From: Arthrobacter sp. ok362
GTDB lineage: Bacteria > Actinomycetota > Actinomycetes > Actinomycetales > Micrococcaceae
Direction of reading: 5' to 3'
DNA: 64,000 nucleotides
NCBI RefSeq assembly: GCF_900102785.1
Contig: NZ_FNGC01000011.1
Coordinates: forward strand, 62,001 to 126,000
Part shown: in pieces, positions 26,307 to 34,454 of the stretch
Position numbering within the stretch: position 1 is the first letter of the stretch
How the letters are laid out: every line of letters starts with the position of its first letter
Notes under the pieces: model-generated
The model's database searches: none
Told to the model about the DNA's origin: nothing
Seen by the model: the letters and a program-made list of their open reading frames with translations, nothing else
Program-made: the position numbers and the translations under genes

Positions 26307-26996
26307 CTACTGGGCGGCCAGGCGGGTGGCCCGCAGCACGGCATCCGTGAGGGACACTGCCTCGCCGTCGGGTCCGATGGCGCCGCGCTGCCGGCTGTCC
26401 AGGACCTCGACACGCCACAGCGGCTCCTCGATCCGGAGCTCCCGGGCAAGGTCCTCGGCGGTGAAGAACTTCTCCGGCGTATGGTGCGCGCCCCACGGAG
26501 GCAGCCCGTCGGGGTGATGGCCGACGATCAGCAGCGTCCCGCCGGTCCGCACCGCGGCCGCCGCGAGCTGCAGCGCCTGCTGCCACGGCATCTGGGTGGA
26601 ATGCAGGAACTGGGCTGTGACGAGATCGAACAATCGGTCCGGAACCCATGTGGCAAGATCCTGCTGCACCCACTCGATGGTGGCGTCCTGGCCCCGTTCC
26701 CGGGCGTGGGCGGCCGCGCGCTCCAAGGCGACGGCGGAAACATCCAGGCCAGTAACCGCCCAGCCGCGGGCAGCGAGCCAAATGGCGTCTGCACCCTCGC
26801 CGCACCCCAGGTCCAGAGCCTCGCCGGGAGACAGGTCCGCCACCTCCGCGACGAGTTGCGGATTCGGATCCCCGCTCCACATCTTGGGGCGGCTGCTGTA
26901 CTTTTCATCCCACATCCGGGCCGCGGTGCCCGGCGCTGCATGCTCGGCGTCGTCGTGCTCGTGGCTCTGGCTGGGGGTGTGGCTGTGTTTTGTCAT
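26307..26996 (-). CDS. Class I SAM-dependent methyltransferase
   Basis: 229-residue Rossmann-fold methyltransferase: motif I ALDLGCGEGADAIWLA (about residues 60-75), motif II TGLDVSAVALERA, and the PHWAHH-like HPDGLPPWGAHHTPEKFF toward the C-terminus, which resembles TehB/thiol methyltransferase-like proteins. The N-terminus is His-rich (KHSHTPSQSHEHDDAEH). Its ATG overlaps the stop of the upstream methyltransferase (ATGA), so both are translated from one message. Substrate unknown. Confidence 0.85.
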   Translation of the reverse strand: MTKHSHTPSQSHEHDDAEHAAPGTAARMWDEKYSSRPKMWSGDPNPQLVAEVADLSPGEALDLGCGEGADAIWLAARGWAVTGLDVSAVALERAAAHARERGQDATIEWVQQDLATWVPDRLFDLVTAQFLHSTQMPWQQALQLAAAAVRTGGTLLIVGHHPDGLPPWGAHHTPEKFFTAEDLARELRIEEPLWRVEVLDSRQRGAIGPDGEAVSLTDAVLRATRLAAQ

Positions 26997-28042
26997 GGTT
27001 TCCCCTCATCGCGGTAGTCCGACAGGTTTGGCTGCCTGTTTTCCTGCGGGCCGTCGCCGACGGCGGGCGCCACGACGGCGGTGACGAAGCCGGCCGGCGC
27101 GGACCGCCGTCGGGTCTCCCGACCGAAATTCCTGTGCTCCTCAAGGGCCAGCCCGAAGGACCCAACAAAGTCCGCGGCGCTCTTCCTGGCGGGGGGAGCG
27201 TTGTCGATGCCAAAGGTCAGCGGCTCACCTACGAATCTCGCCGCAGCCCGGGCGTACCGCATGTAGGGCGATCGCGAGGCGATGGTTTTCCCGGAGAAGT
27301 AGTCAAAGGCCACGACGCTGCCCGCGGCGGTGCCGGCGATCCTTCGCAGTGTTGCCTCGACCGAGTCGCGGTCCAAATACATGGTCACCCCTTCCCAGAG
27401 GAACAGCGCGGGCCTGCCGGGGTCGAAGCCCGACGCCACGAGCTTGTCCATCCAGTCCTCGGTCTCGAAATCGGCGGCCACGTAAGTGGACAGGCCGGTC
27501 GACAGGCCCGCTTTCTCGAGCATCGCGAGTTTGTGGGCCTGCGTCCGAGGCAGGTCGATTTCAAAGCAGCGCACACGGTCCTCCGGTGACAGCCTGAACG
27601 CCCGGGTGTCGAATCCCGCCCCGAGGACCACAAGCTGGTCAACGCCGGCCAGATGCCGCTGGAGGGCAGCATCGTAGTAGCTGGTCCGTGCTGTCGCCTG
27701 ATGGCGCATCGGGGCCTGCCCCTGGTAGGGGTAGCGGTAGATCCGGGGAACGAAGCCCGTCAGCAGGTGTCCCACGAGCGTGGGGGCGGTCTCCAGCCGG
27801 AACCCTTCCTGGGACACATTCGGCATGACCGCCATGAGCCGGGCCGCAGGCTCATCCGGCCTCGTCCCTAGCCGGTGCTGCATGTAGCGCGTGTAGAGGG
27901 TAGCGAACACTGTTGCCGAAACGCCCGCCCGCCGGCTGTAGTTAAGCATCCGGGGGACAGCCGCGACGTAACCGGCCGCCCCTATGGGCAACAGCGCCAC
28001 TTGGATGACCCGAAAGAAGCCAGCGCCGACCATTCCCGGCAT
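26993..28042 (-). CDS. LCMT-type SAM-dependent methyltransferase (TIGR00027-like)
   Basis: 349-residue member of the leucine carboxyl methyltransferase-like bacterial family. It has QLVVLGAGFDTRAFRL as the SAM motif, CFEIDLPRTQAHK, and LFLWEGVTMYLDRDSV, all typical of PF04072. A hydrophobic segment lies near residues 10-30. ATG at 28042 with GAGGAGA upstream; the longer open frame reaches 28336. First gene of a two-methyltransferase operon. Many such actinobacterial paralogues exist and natural substrates are largely unknown. Confidence 0.87.
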   Translation of the reverse strand: MPGMVGAGFFRVIQVALLPIGAAGYVAAVPRMLNYSRRAGVSATVFATLYTRYMQHRLGTRPDEPAARLMAVMPNVSQEGFRLETAPTLVGHLLTGFVPRIYRYPYQGQAPMRHQATARTSYYDAALQRHLAGVDQLVVLGAGFDTRAFRLSPEDRVRCFEIDLPRTQAHKLAMLEKAGLSTGLSTYVAADFETEDWMDKLVASGFDPGRPALFLWEGVTMYLDRDSVEATLRRIAGTAAGSVVAFDYFSGKTIASRSPYMRYARAAARFVGEPLTFGIDNAPPARKSAADFVGSFGLALEEHRNFGRETRRRSAPAGFVTAVVAPAVGDGPQENRQPNLSDYRDEGKP

Positions 28043-28237
28043 CGTGCCCCGTCTCCTCTCGTCGCCTTGCCCGCCCACCATGGTCCTCCCGGACGCAATG
28101 GCGGTCAATACACGCTCGGGGCTTCGCTTAAGAACGCCGCAAAGGCGGGGGGACACGTAGAAATCACGCTCCGGAAACGAACCCGAAACCTGTGTCGTGA
28201 ATGCTGGGCACAAGACATTGAACGCTGGGGAAGGGCA

Positions 28238-28561
28238 ATGATCATGGACGTTGACGAAGCATGGAAAATCCGCAGCTCCGCTGAGCTGAACGTGGGGGAC
28301 GAGATCGAGGCTTGGCACAACGGGAAGCTCTTCCATCGGGGTCCGGTAACCCAGACCGTCGCGGGCGTGGACCTGTTCTGGATCCTGGATGCCCGAACGG
28401 GAACCCGCCGCCTCATCGACGCTGAGGCGCTCGTGATCCTTCGGCCGGCCGGCCGGGGCTCGGCCAAGGCGCCGTCACGGGCGCCCCTCCGCACGCCCGC
28501 CCGCACGCCCGCCGAGACGTCCCACATGCCGCTGTTCCAGGCCCCCAGCCTGGCGGGTTAG
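28238..28561 (+). CDS. Small conserved hypothetical protein
   Basis: 107-residue protein with a compact beta-rich N-terminal part (VGDEIEAWHNGKLFHRG followed by VAGVDLFWILDARTG) and a basic, Pro/Thr-rich tail (RAPLRTPARTPAET). GGGGAAGGG lies just before the ATG at 28238, and an ATG at 28244 gives better spacing. No function recognised. The fold reads like a small barrel, but that is speculative. Divergent from the methyltransferase operon. Confidence 0.65.
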   Translation: MIMDVDEAWKIRSSAELNVGDEIEAWHNGKLFHRGPVTQTVAGVDLFWILDARTGTRRLIDAEALVILRPAGRGSAKAPSRAPLRTPARTPAETSHMPLFQAPSLAG

Positions 28562-28905
28562 GGGCGAGGCCGGCGGCCACGGATACGGGACCTGGCCCTG
28601 CCGGGTGATAGACTTCTAAAACTTGATGTGCAGTGATGCCCACTTTTGATTCTGTTGACCGGCTTCGGTCCGTCAACCGGATCCCTGCCAGGTTCCTTCG
28701 GGAATCCGCACGCAGGCAGTGGGATTTTTTCATGTGAGAGGCACATCCTGCGTCGATGAACGCGTTCCATTTGGTCCCGGCGGCCGTTTGCTGAAGTTTG
28801 GCAACAGCCCGGTTGATCACCTGACTTTTCTTCGGCGAACCCTTGAGCCAACCGGCATCGGGGGCCGATATCCGCACGGATACCGCCTGAAAGACTTTGA
28901 AACAC
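28562..28905 (+). promoter_or_regulatory. Long structured leader of the DEAD-box helicase gene
   Basis: 344 bp with no credible gene. Hairpin 1 is at 28654-28677 (GTTGAC...GTCAAC). A terminator-like hairpin (ATCCC-TGCC...GGCA-GT-GGGAT) follows at 28681-28725 and leads directly into a run of six T at 28725-28730. The helicase ATG lies 175 nt later. If transcription starts upstream of the hairpins this is an attenuator; otherwise the hairpin simply ends the preceding small gene. Confidence 0.55.
28681..28731 (+). terminator. Intrinsic terminator/attenuator upstream of DEAD-box helicase
   Basis: Stem ATCCCTGCC paired with GGCA..GGGAT, with an internal sub-hairpin (GGTTCC...GGAATCC), ending in TTTTTT. 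It is 120 nt after the small gene's stop and 175 nt before the helicase start. Confidence 0.7.
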
Positions 28906-30810
28906 ATGACTACATTTGCTGCCCTCGGCACGCCCAAAGCACTTGCCGACACCCTGACCGCCCAGGGCATCGTGGAGCCCTTCCCGATCCAGGTCAAGAC
29001 ACTCCCTGACACCCTTTCCGGACGCGACGTCCTGGGCCGCGGCCGCACCGGCTCCGGCAAGACCATCGCATTCGCCATCCCGCTGGTGGCACGACTCGCC
29101 GAGCGGGAAGCCAAGCACTTCCGCAAGCCCGGCCGCCCGATGGGCCTGGTCCTGGCTCCGACCCGCGAGCTGGCCACGCAGATCAACGCGACCATCGAGC
29201 CGATGGCCAAGGCCATGGGCCTGACCACCACCGTGATCTACGGCGGCATCTCCCAGGCCCGCCAGGAAAAGGCCCTGCGCGCCGGCGTCGACATCGTCAT
29301 CGCCTGCCCGGGCCGCCTGGAGGACCTGATCCGCCAGCGCATCCTGACCCTTGAAGCAGTCGAGATCACCGTCCTGGACGAGGCCGACCACATGGCTGAC
29401 CTTGGCTTCCTCCCGGTGGTGAAGAAGCTCATGGACATGACGCCCACCCAGGGCCAGCGCCTGCTGTTCTCCGCCACCCTGGACAACGGCGTGGACAAGA
29501 TCGTCCAGCGCTACCTGTCCAACCCGCTGACCCACTCCGTGGACGACCCGCAGGCCGCGGTGACCACCATGGAACACCACGTGCTGGTGGTCAACGACCA
29601 GACCGTCAAGAAGCAGCTGATCGTCGAGCTCGCCTCCGGCGCCGGCCGCCGCGTGCTCTTCATGCGCACCAAGCACCATGCCCGGAAGCTGGCCAAGACC
29701 CTGACCGACGCCGGCATCCCCGCCGTCGATCTCCACGGCAACCTCTCGCAGAACGCCCGTGACCGCAACCTGGCCGAGTTCTCCTCCGGCGACGTCCGCG
29801 TCCTGGTGGCCACCGACGTCGCAGCCCGCGGCGTCCACGTCGACGACGTCGAACTGGTCATCCACGTGGATCCGCCCACAGAGCACAAGGCGTACCTGCA
29901 CCGCTCAGGCCGTACGGCCCGCGCCGGTTCCGACGGCACCGTGGTCACGCTGACCCTGCCCGAGCAGCAGTCCGACGTCAAGAAGCTGATGAAGGCTGCG
30001 GGCGTCGAGGTTAACTTCGAGCGCGTCACCGCCAACTCGCCGCTGGTTGCTGAACTGGTCGGCGAAATGGCTGACAAGATCGATCCGCGTACCCGCGCTG
30101 CGCTGCTGGCCGCCAAGGCCGCGCAGCACGGCGGCGGCACCTCCACCGGTGCCAACGCCGAGCGCAAGCGCGCCCGCCGCACCACCCAGGCTGCACCCAC
30201 CGCGGGTGGCCGGGGCGGCCGTGGCGGACGCGGACGCGTCGGAGCAGAGGCTCCCCGGACCGATCTGCCGCGCGCCGAGCGCCGCGCCGTCGCCTACGAA
30301 GGCAAGGCCGCTGCCCGCAACGCCGCCGACCGTGTCGCCGAGCAGAACCAGGACCGCGCCGATGCCGAGCGCGCCGAGCGCCGGAATGCGCGTGGCCGTG
30401 GCCGCACCACCGCCTACGCGCACCACAACGACGTTCCGGCTGCCGGTGGCCGTGCCGCGGCCGGCCGCGGTTCGGACGGACGCGCCGCCGAAGGACGCAG
30501 CGATGCCCGGGGCGCTTCGGCTCCCCGCAGCGGAGCACCCCGCACCGGCGGCGCACCCCGCGCCGGCGCTTCGGCCGGCGGCCAGCGCGGCGGACGTCCG
30601 GCAACCGGCCAGCGTGCAGCTGCGGGCGCCAAGTCCGCTGGGAGCAAATCCGGAGGCAGCGCGGCTGTCTGGTCCTCCAACACCGGCGGCACCTCGGGCG
30701 GATCCTACGCCGGCGGCGGCAACGGCCGCTCCGGTGAAGGACGTCCGGCCCGCAGCGGCGGCCCGCGCCGCGCGTCGGCTCCGGCCTCGAATGAACGCCG
30801 CAGCCGCTAA
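28906..30810 (+). CDS. DEAD-box RNA helicase
   Basis: 634-residue RhlE/CshA-type ATP-dependent RNA helicase: Q motif ending PFPIQ, motif I GRTGSGKT, motif Ia PTRELA, motif II DEAD, motif III SAT, and motif VI HRSGRTARAG. From about residue 405 to the end the tail is basic, low-complexity and rich in Arg, Gly and Ala (RGGRGGRGR, multiple AAGR/GGGN segments), typical of RNA-binding tails in actinobacterial helicases. The ATG at 28906 is preferred; a TTG nine bases earlier is in frame. Long leader suggests post-transcriptional or cold control. Confidence 0.94.
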   Translation: MTTFAALGTPKALADTLTAQGIVEPFPIQVKTLPDTLSGRDVLGRGRTGSGKTIAFAIPLVARLAEREAKHFRKPGRPMGLVLAPTRELATQINATIEPMAKAMGLTTTVIYGGISQARQEKALRAGVDIVIACPGRLEDLIRQRILTLEAVEITVLDEADHMADLGFLPVVKKLMDMTPTQGQRLLFSATLDNGVDKIVQRYLSNPLTHSVDDPQAAVTTMEHHVLVVNDQTVKKQLIVELASGAGRRVLFMRTKHHARKLAKTLTDAGIPAVDLHGNLSQNARDRNLAEFSSGDVRVLVATDVAARGVHVDDVELVIHVDPPTEHKAYLHRSGRTARAGSDGTVVTLTLPEQQSDVKKLMKAAGVEVNFERVTANSPLVAELVGEMADKIDPRTRAALLAAKAAQHGGGTSTGANAERKRARRTTQAAPTAGGRGGRGGRGRVGAEAPRTDLPRAERRAVAYEGKAAARNAADRVAEQNQDRADAERAERRNARGRGRTTAYAHHNDVPAAGGRAAAGRGSDGRAAEGRSDARGASAPRSGAPRTGGAPRAGASAGGQRGGRPATGQRAAAGAKSAGSKSGGSAAVWSSNTGGTSGGSYAGGGNGRSGEGRPARSGGPRRASAPASNERRSR

Positions 30811-30822
30811 TCCCCAACCGCT

Positions 30823-30975
30823 CCCTAACCTCGCAAGCTCGGTCAGGGAACCCGGCGGTCGTGGCCCCAGCTTAACCACCATCGCTCCCCACCGGCACCC
30901 TAGCCTCGCAAGCTCGGCCAGGGAACCCTGCCGGTGTGGGCCCACGTAACCGCCGTTTAGAGGGTTCATAACGGC
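30823..30975. repeat. Duplicated hairpin repeat between convergent genes
   Basis: A 31-bp unit, CCCTAACCTCGCAAGCTCGG and onwards (30823-30853), recurs with three changes at 30898-30928. Each can fold CCCT...AGGG. The second is embedded in a longer stem, ACCGGCA (30891-30897) with TGCCGGT (30929-30935). A further GCCGTT...AACGGC dyad follows at 30952-30975. It probably terminates both flanking genes. Confidence 0.7.
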
Positions 30976-31006
30976 AGTTGGGGAGCAATCGATGAGGTTT
31001 CAGGCC

Positions 31007-31657
31007 CTACCAGCCGCGGGCGCGCCACTCGTCCAGGTGCGGGCGTTCCGCACCGAGGGTGGTGGGCTTGCCGTGGCCCGGGTGCACCACGGTGTCATCC
31101 GGATACACGTCGAACAGCCGCTCGCTGACATCGGTGAGCAGCTGGGCAAACCGCGCCGGATCCTTCTGCGTGTTGCCTACTCCTCCCGGGAACAGCGAAT
31201 CGCCGGAAAAAATGTGGGCCGGCCCCGCGGGGTCCTGGTACACAAGGGCGATCGAACCCGGAGTGTGGCCGCGCAGATGCACAGCCGTCACGTCGAAGCC
31301 GTCGAAGTTGCCGACGTCCCCGTGATCCAGCAGGACATCCACCGGCACCGGAAGCTCCGGGGCATCCTCTGTCCCGGCCGCCGTTTTCACACCTGTGGCT
31401 TCCACCAGGCCCGGGAGCGCCCGGACGTGGTCCCAGTGCTGGTGGGTGGTGGCAATCAGCGCCAGCTTCGGCGTCGCGGAAGTATCCGCGGCGGCGTCCG
31501 CGAGCAGCCCCTGGATGGCGGCCAGATCATCGGCCGCATCGATCAGGAGTTGCGCGCCGGACGCCTTGGCCGTAAGCAGGTACACGTTGTTGTCCATCTC
31601 GCTGACCGAAATCCGGCGGATGGTGATGTCACGTAAAGAGTGAATAAGCGAGTCCAT
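31007..31657 (-). CDS. MBL-fold metallo-hydrolase (glyoxalase II-like)
   Basis: 216-residue metallo-beta-lactamase fold protein. The metal motif is THQHWDH (His72, His74, Asp76, His77), with later ligands HLRGHTPGS and FSGDSLFPGG, and HPGHG near the C-terminus. This pattern fits the glyoxalase II-like thioester hydrolase branch. Substrate unknown. It lies downstream of an aldo/keto reductase on the same strand, 21 bp apart, so the two may serve one aldehyde-detoxification transcript. Confidence 0.9.
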   Translation of the reverse strand: MDSLIHSLRDITIRRISVSEMDNNVYLLTAKASGAQLLIDAADDLAAIQGLLADAAADTSATPKLALIATTHQHWDHVRALPGLVEATGVKTAAGTEDAPELPVPVDVLLDHGDVGNFDGFDVTAVHLRGHTPGSIALVYQDPAGPAHIFSGDSLFPGGVGNTQKDPARFAQLLTDVSERLFDVYPDDTVVHPGHGKPTTLGAERPHLDEWRARGW

Positions 31658-31678
31658 GGGCTTCAGTCTACGGAGGCG

Positions 31679-32689
31679 CTATTCACGGCCCTGGGACACC
31701 CAGTTGGGGTCCGCGGAGCGGGAGCCGACGACGGCGTCCGCGGCGGCGTCGAGCGTCTTCAGTTGCGCTGCGGTGAAGTCCAGCGCCAGGGCGCCCAGGT
31801 TTTCGTCGATCCGGTCCGCCTTGCGCGTGCCGGGGATGGGGACCACAGGCAGTCTGAGTTTCTGGCCCTGCGCGAGCAGCCAGGCCAGCGCCACCTGGGC
31901 GGGAGTTGCAGCCTGCCCGGCAACGCTCAGTTCGGCGGCGACCGCCCGCACGGCGGCCACCACACCCTGGTTGGCGCCGGCAGCGTCCGCGGCGAAGCGC
32001 GGGATGTTGCGGCGGAAGTCGTTGCTGCCCAGCGTCGAGGCGTCCACGGTGCCGGTGAGGAATCCTCGGCCCAGCGGCGAATAGGGCACAAAACCCACCC
32101 CGAGTTCGGCGGCGGCGGGAACCACGTTGCGTTCCACGTCGCGGCTCCAGATGGACCATTCGCTCTGGACCGCGGCGATCGGGTGGATGCTGCTGGCCTC
32201 GCGCAGCTCCTCGGCCGTCACCTCTGACAGGCCCAGATGCCGCACCTTGCCGGCCTGCACCAGCCCCGCCATGGCCTCCACGGTTTCCACTATCGGAACG
32301 CGGAGGTCACGGCGGTGCATGTAGTAGAGGTCGATCGAGTCGGTGCCCAGCCGTTGCAGGCTGCGGTCCACCGCCTGTTTCACGTAGGCGGCGTCGCCGC
32401 GGATGTCCGTGTACCCCGCCGAGGGGTTGCCCACGAGGCCGAACTTGGTGGCCAGCTGGACTTCGCCGCGGCGTTCCTTGAGCAGCCGGGCGATCAGCTC
32501 CTCGTTGCTGCCGCCGCCGTAGATGTCCGCGGTGTCGATGAAGCTTACGCCGGCATCCACCGCGTGATGCAGGGTACGCAGGGCCTCGGCCGGGTCCACC
32601 TCGCCGTAGACAGGGGTCAGGGCCATGCCACCGAACCCCAGACGGCTGACCGTGAGGCCGTCGCCGAGCTTGACTGTTGCTGCCGTCAT
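31679..32689 (-). CDS. Aldo/keto reductase
   Basis: 336-residue NADPH-dependent oxidoreductase with a TIM-barrel fold. Catalytic tetrad residues appear as Asp and Tyr in SFIDTADIYGGGSNEE, Lys in LATKFG, and His in YYMHRRD. The C-terminal VPIPGTRKADRIDENLGAL is the NADP-binding stretch. The ATG at 32689 has GGAG 6 nt upstream; an earlier in-frame ATG would add a few residues. Acts on aldehydes or ketones; physiological substrate unknown. Confidence 0.92.
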   Translation of the reverse strand: MTAATVKLGDGLTVSRLGFGGMALTPVYGEVDPAEALRTLHHAVDAGVSFIDTADIYGGGSNEELIARLLKERRGEVQLATKFGLVGNPSAGYTDIRGDAAYVKQAVDRSLQRLGTDSIDLYYMHRRDLRVPIVETVEAMAGLVQAGKVRHLGLSEVTAEELREASSIHPIAAVQSEWSIWSRDVERNVVPAAAELGVGFVPYSPLGRGFLTGTVDASTLGSNDFRRNIPRFAADAAGANQGVVAAVRAVAAELSVAGQAATPAQVALAWLLAQGQKLRLPVVPIPGTRKADRIDENLGALALDFTAAQLKTLDAAADAVVGSRSADPNWVSQGRE

Positions 32690-32836
32690 CTGGATCTCCA
32701 TTCGCGCATTGAGTAGTTCCGTCCCTGCCAAGAACCCCGGGGTGCGCGCGGCTATTCCAGCGCTCCCGCCCGGTTGCTGCCGGCGAACGGGCCGCAGCCA
32801 CGGCGTGTTGTCCGGAATAGACCCTCCCGGCGCGGA

Positions 32837-33214
32837 CTAACTGGGCGGGAGCGCCGGTGTACGCTCGGTGTCCCGGGCCGGAAGGAGCTTCAGGCCCGCC
32901 GCGCAGCCGACGATCCCGGCGATGAACAGCAGCTTGAGCGGGCTGGCCGGTTCGACGCCGGTGGCCATCGCCCAGCCGACCGTCAGTGCGGCGCCGATCC
33001 CCACCCAGACGGAGTAGGCGGTGCCGAGCGGAATGCGTTTCACGGCCAGGCCCAGCCCCACCATGCTGAAGGTGGCCGTCACGGCGAACACGAGGGTCGG
33101 CAGCGGGCGGGAGAACCCGTCGGACCGGCCCAAGGCCGTGGCCCAGACCGCCTCCAGCACAGCGGAAGCGAGCAGGATCATCCAGGACATCGCAGCTGAT
33201 TTCACCATCGTCAT
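32837..33214 (-). CDS. SMR-family transporter subunit, Gdx/SugE-like
   Basis: 125-residue four-helix small multidrug resistance protein. MSWMILLASAVLEAVWATAL aligns with the Gdx/SugE first helix containing the essential Glu, and GTAYSVWVGIGAALT carries the Tyr and Trp of the binding site. Its ATG overlaps the stop of the upstream SMR gene (ATGA), so the two are coupled and probably form a heterodimer. A second in-frame ATG at 33190 aligns better with family N-termini. Guanidinium or quaternary-ammonium export is inferred. Confidence 0.87.
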   Translation of the reverse strand: MTMVKSAAMSWMILLASAVLEAVWATALGRSDGFSRPLPTLVFAVTATFSMVGLGLAVKRIPLGTAYSVWVGIGAALTVGWAMATGVEPASPLKLLFIAGIVGCAAGLKLLPARDTERTPALPPS

Positions 33215-33534
33215 GCCACCAGCTTCAGGCCGACGACGCTCGCGGCAATCCCGCCGAGCAGCAGGATCCGCGCCGCCGTCGCGCGCTCAACTTTGGCGAT
33301 AATCGCGTAGCCGGATGTCAGGACGACGCCGACCCCCACCCACACGGCGTAGGCCGTTCCGGTGGGGATGGACTGCATGGCCACGGCGAGGCCCCCGGTG
33401 CTGGCGAGGACCGAAACGAGGAAAACGAGGGCCGGGACCAGCTGGCGGCGGCCGGTGGCCTGGGCGGCCCGGTGCAGGGCGGCGGCCCAGACGGCCTCAA
33501 GCGCCCCGGAAAAAATGAGTATTAGCCACGACAT
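33211..33534 (-). CDS. SMR-family transporter subunit (partner)
   Basis: 107-residue four-helix SMR protein. The first helix is MSWLILIFSGALEAVWAAAL with the conserved Glu; GTAYAVWVGVGVVLTSG is helix 3. It precedes and overlaps the other SMR gene by 4 bp, the arrangement of paired exporters such as EbrAB or YkkCD. I looked for a guanidine riboswitch in the leader and found no convincing match. Proton-coupled export of a small cation is the likely role. Confidence 0.87.
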   Translation of the reverse strand: MSWLILIFSGALEAVWAAALHRAAQATGRRQLVPALVFLVSVLASTGGLAVAMQSIPTGTAYAVWVGVGVVLTSGYAIIAKVERATAARILLLGGIAASVVGLKLVA

Positions 33535-33632
33535 GACAGCTCCTGTGGCCAGTCTTGTCGCGTGCCGGGTACTGAACCGTCGTCCGGAGGCCCGGAAGAG
33601 GGGCCTTGGCCTCCAAGTCTAGCAAGGCCCCG

Positions 33633-34370
33633 TCACAGCCCGACTGCGTCGCTCCAGACCGTGAACGTGTGCCCCACGGGGTAGTGCACGCACGGCTCGT
33701 CCGGCGAGATCAGGTCTCCGGCGTCGATATCGGGCGCCGCCGACACCACGGCACGGCCGTCGGCGTTGGCCAACGTGGCCCGGCCGCCGATCCGCCGCAG
33801 GGCCGGCATGGCCCCTCGTTCCAGGCGCTGAACCGTGACGTCGATGCCCACGATCCCCGCCACCGGGGCGTCCGGACGGGTGAAGACCGGGTGCGTGAAG
33901 GTCAGGACGTATTCGTCGGTGCAGAGGAAATCCACATAGGGCCCGGTGACATGCGCCTGGCCTGTTTCCACGGGGATCCGGAACCACTCGGCCTTGACGT
34001 ACCGGCTGATGGAGTTGGGGCTGAAGTTGGCCAGTGCGTCGACGGGTTCCAGGTCCGGGCCCTGCCACCAGGCGATATAGCTGCGCTCGGGCCCGAGCAG
34101 CCCCGCGTTGGCGATGAACCCTGCGCCGGCCGCGTAACCGCCGGGCAGTTGGACCAGTTCCTCGACCACCGGCCGGATGAGCTTGTCCACGGCCGTGCCC
34201 GTGACCTTGCCGGACATGGCGGCCAGGGCCGCCCCCGTATCAGCGGCCCACACCGTCAGGCGGTGCTCGATGCCGGCGATGGTGGCGTCGAGTTCGGCGG
34301 CGGCCTGCTCGGCGGAGCCGGGTTCGGCCTGCGCTGCGGAGGAGTCTGCGGTGGAGGTGGTTTCGGACAT
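33633..34370 (-). CDS. Soluble cache-domain protein
   Basis: 245-residue protein without signal peptide or membrane segment. The central region (residues about 100-210) reads as a cache-type sensor fold: SYIAWWQGPDLEPVDALANF, then PYVDFLCTDEYVLTFTHPVF, and VAGIVGIDVTVQRLE, the last being the usual cache strand pattern. The cache fold normally senses small ligands outside the cell, so a free cytoplasmic version is uncommon. ATG at 34370 follows AAGG by 8 nt. It is 84 bp downstream of a GntR regulator and may share ligand recognition for the Pot-type transporter. Confidence 0.75.
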   Translation of the reverse strand: MSETTSTADSSAAQAEPGSAEQAAAELDATIAGIEHRLTVWAADTGAALAAMSGKVTGTAVDKLIRPVVEELVQLPGGYAAGAGFIANAGLLGPERSYIAWWQGPDLEPVDALANFSPNSISRYVKAEWFRIPVETGQAHVTGPYVDFLCTDEYVLTFTHPVFTRPDAPVAGIVGIDVTVQRLERGAMPALRRIGGRATLANADGRAVVSAAPDIDAGDLISPDEPCVHYPVGHTFTVWSDAVGL

Positions 34371-34454
34371 GGTTGCTGCCTTAGCTCGAAGATGCCGGGA
34401 CATTTGCAATTAAAAGTTGGGCGGTCAAGATCGTGGCTCAAAGTGCGAGTGCGG

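Noticed and set aside
26166..27017. 283-residue plus-strand open frame opposite the methyltransferase gene
   Set aside because: Antisense shadow of a gene with clear SAM motifs; high GC keeps the opposite frame open.
33535..33632. Possible guanidine riboswitch in the SMR leader
   Set aside because: A CCGGACGACGG stretch resembles one mini-ykkC hairpin, but the second hairpin and the guanidine-I core are absent.
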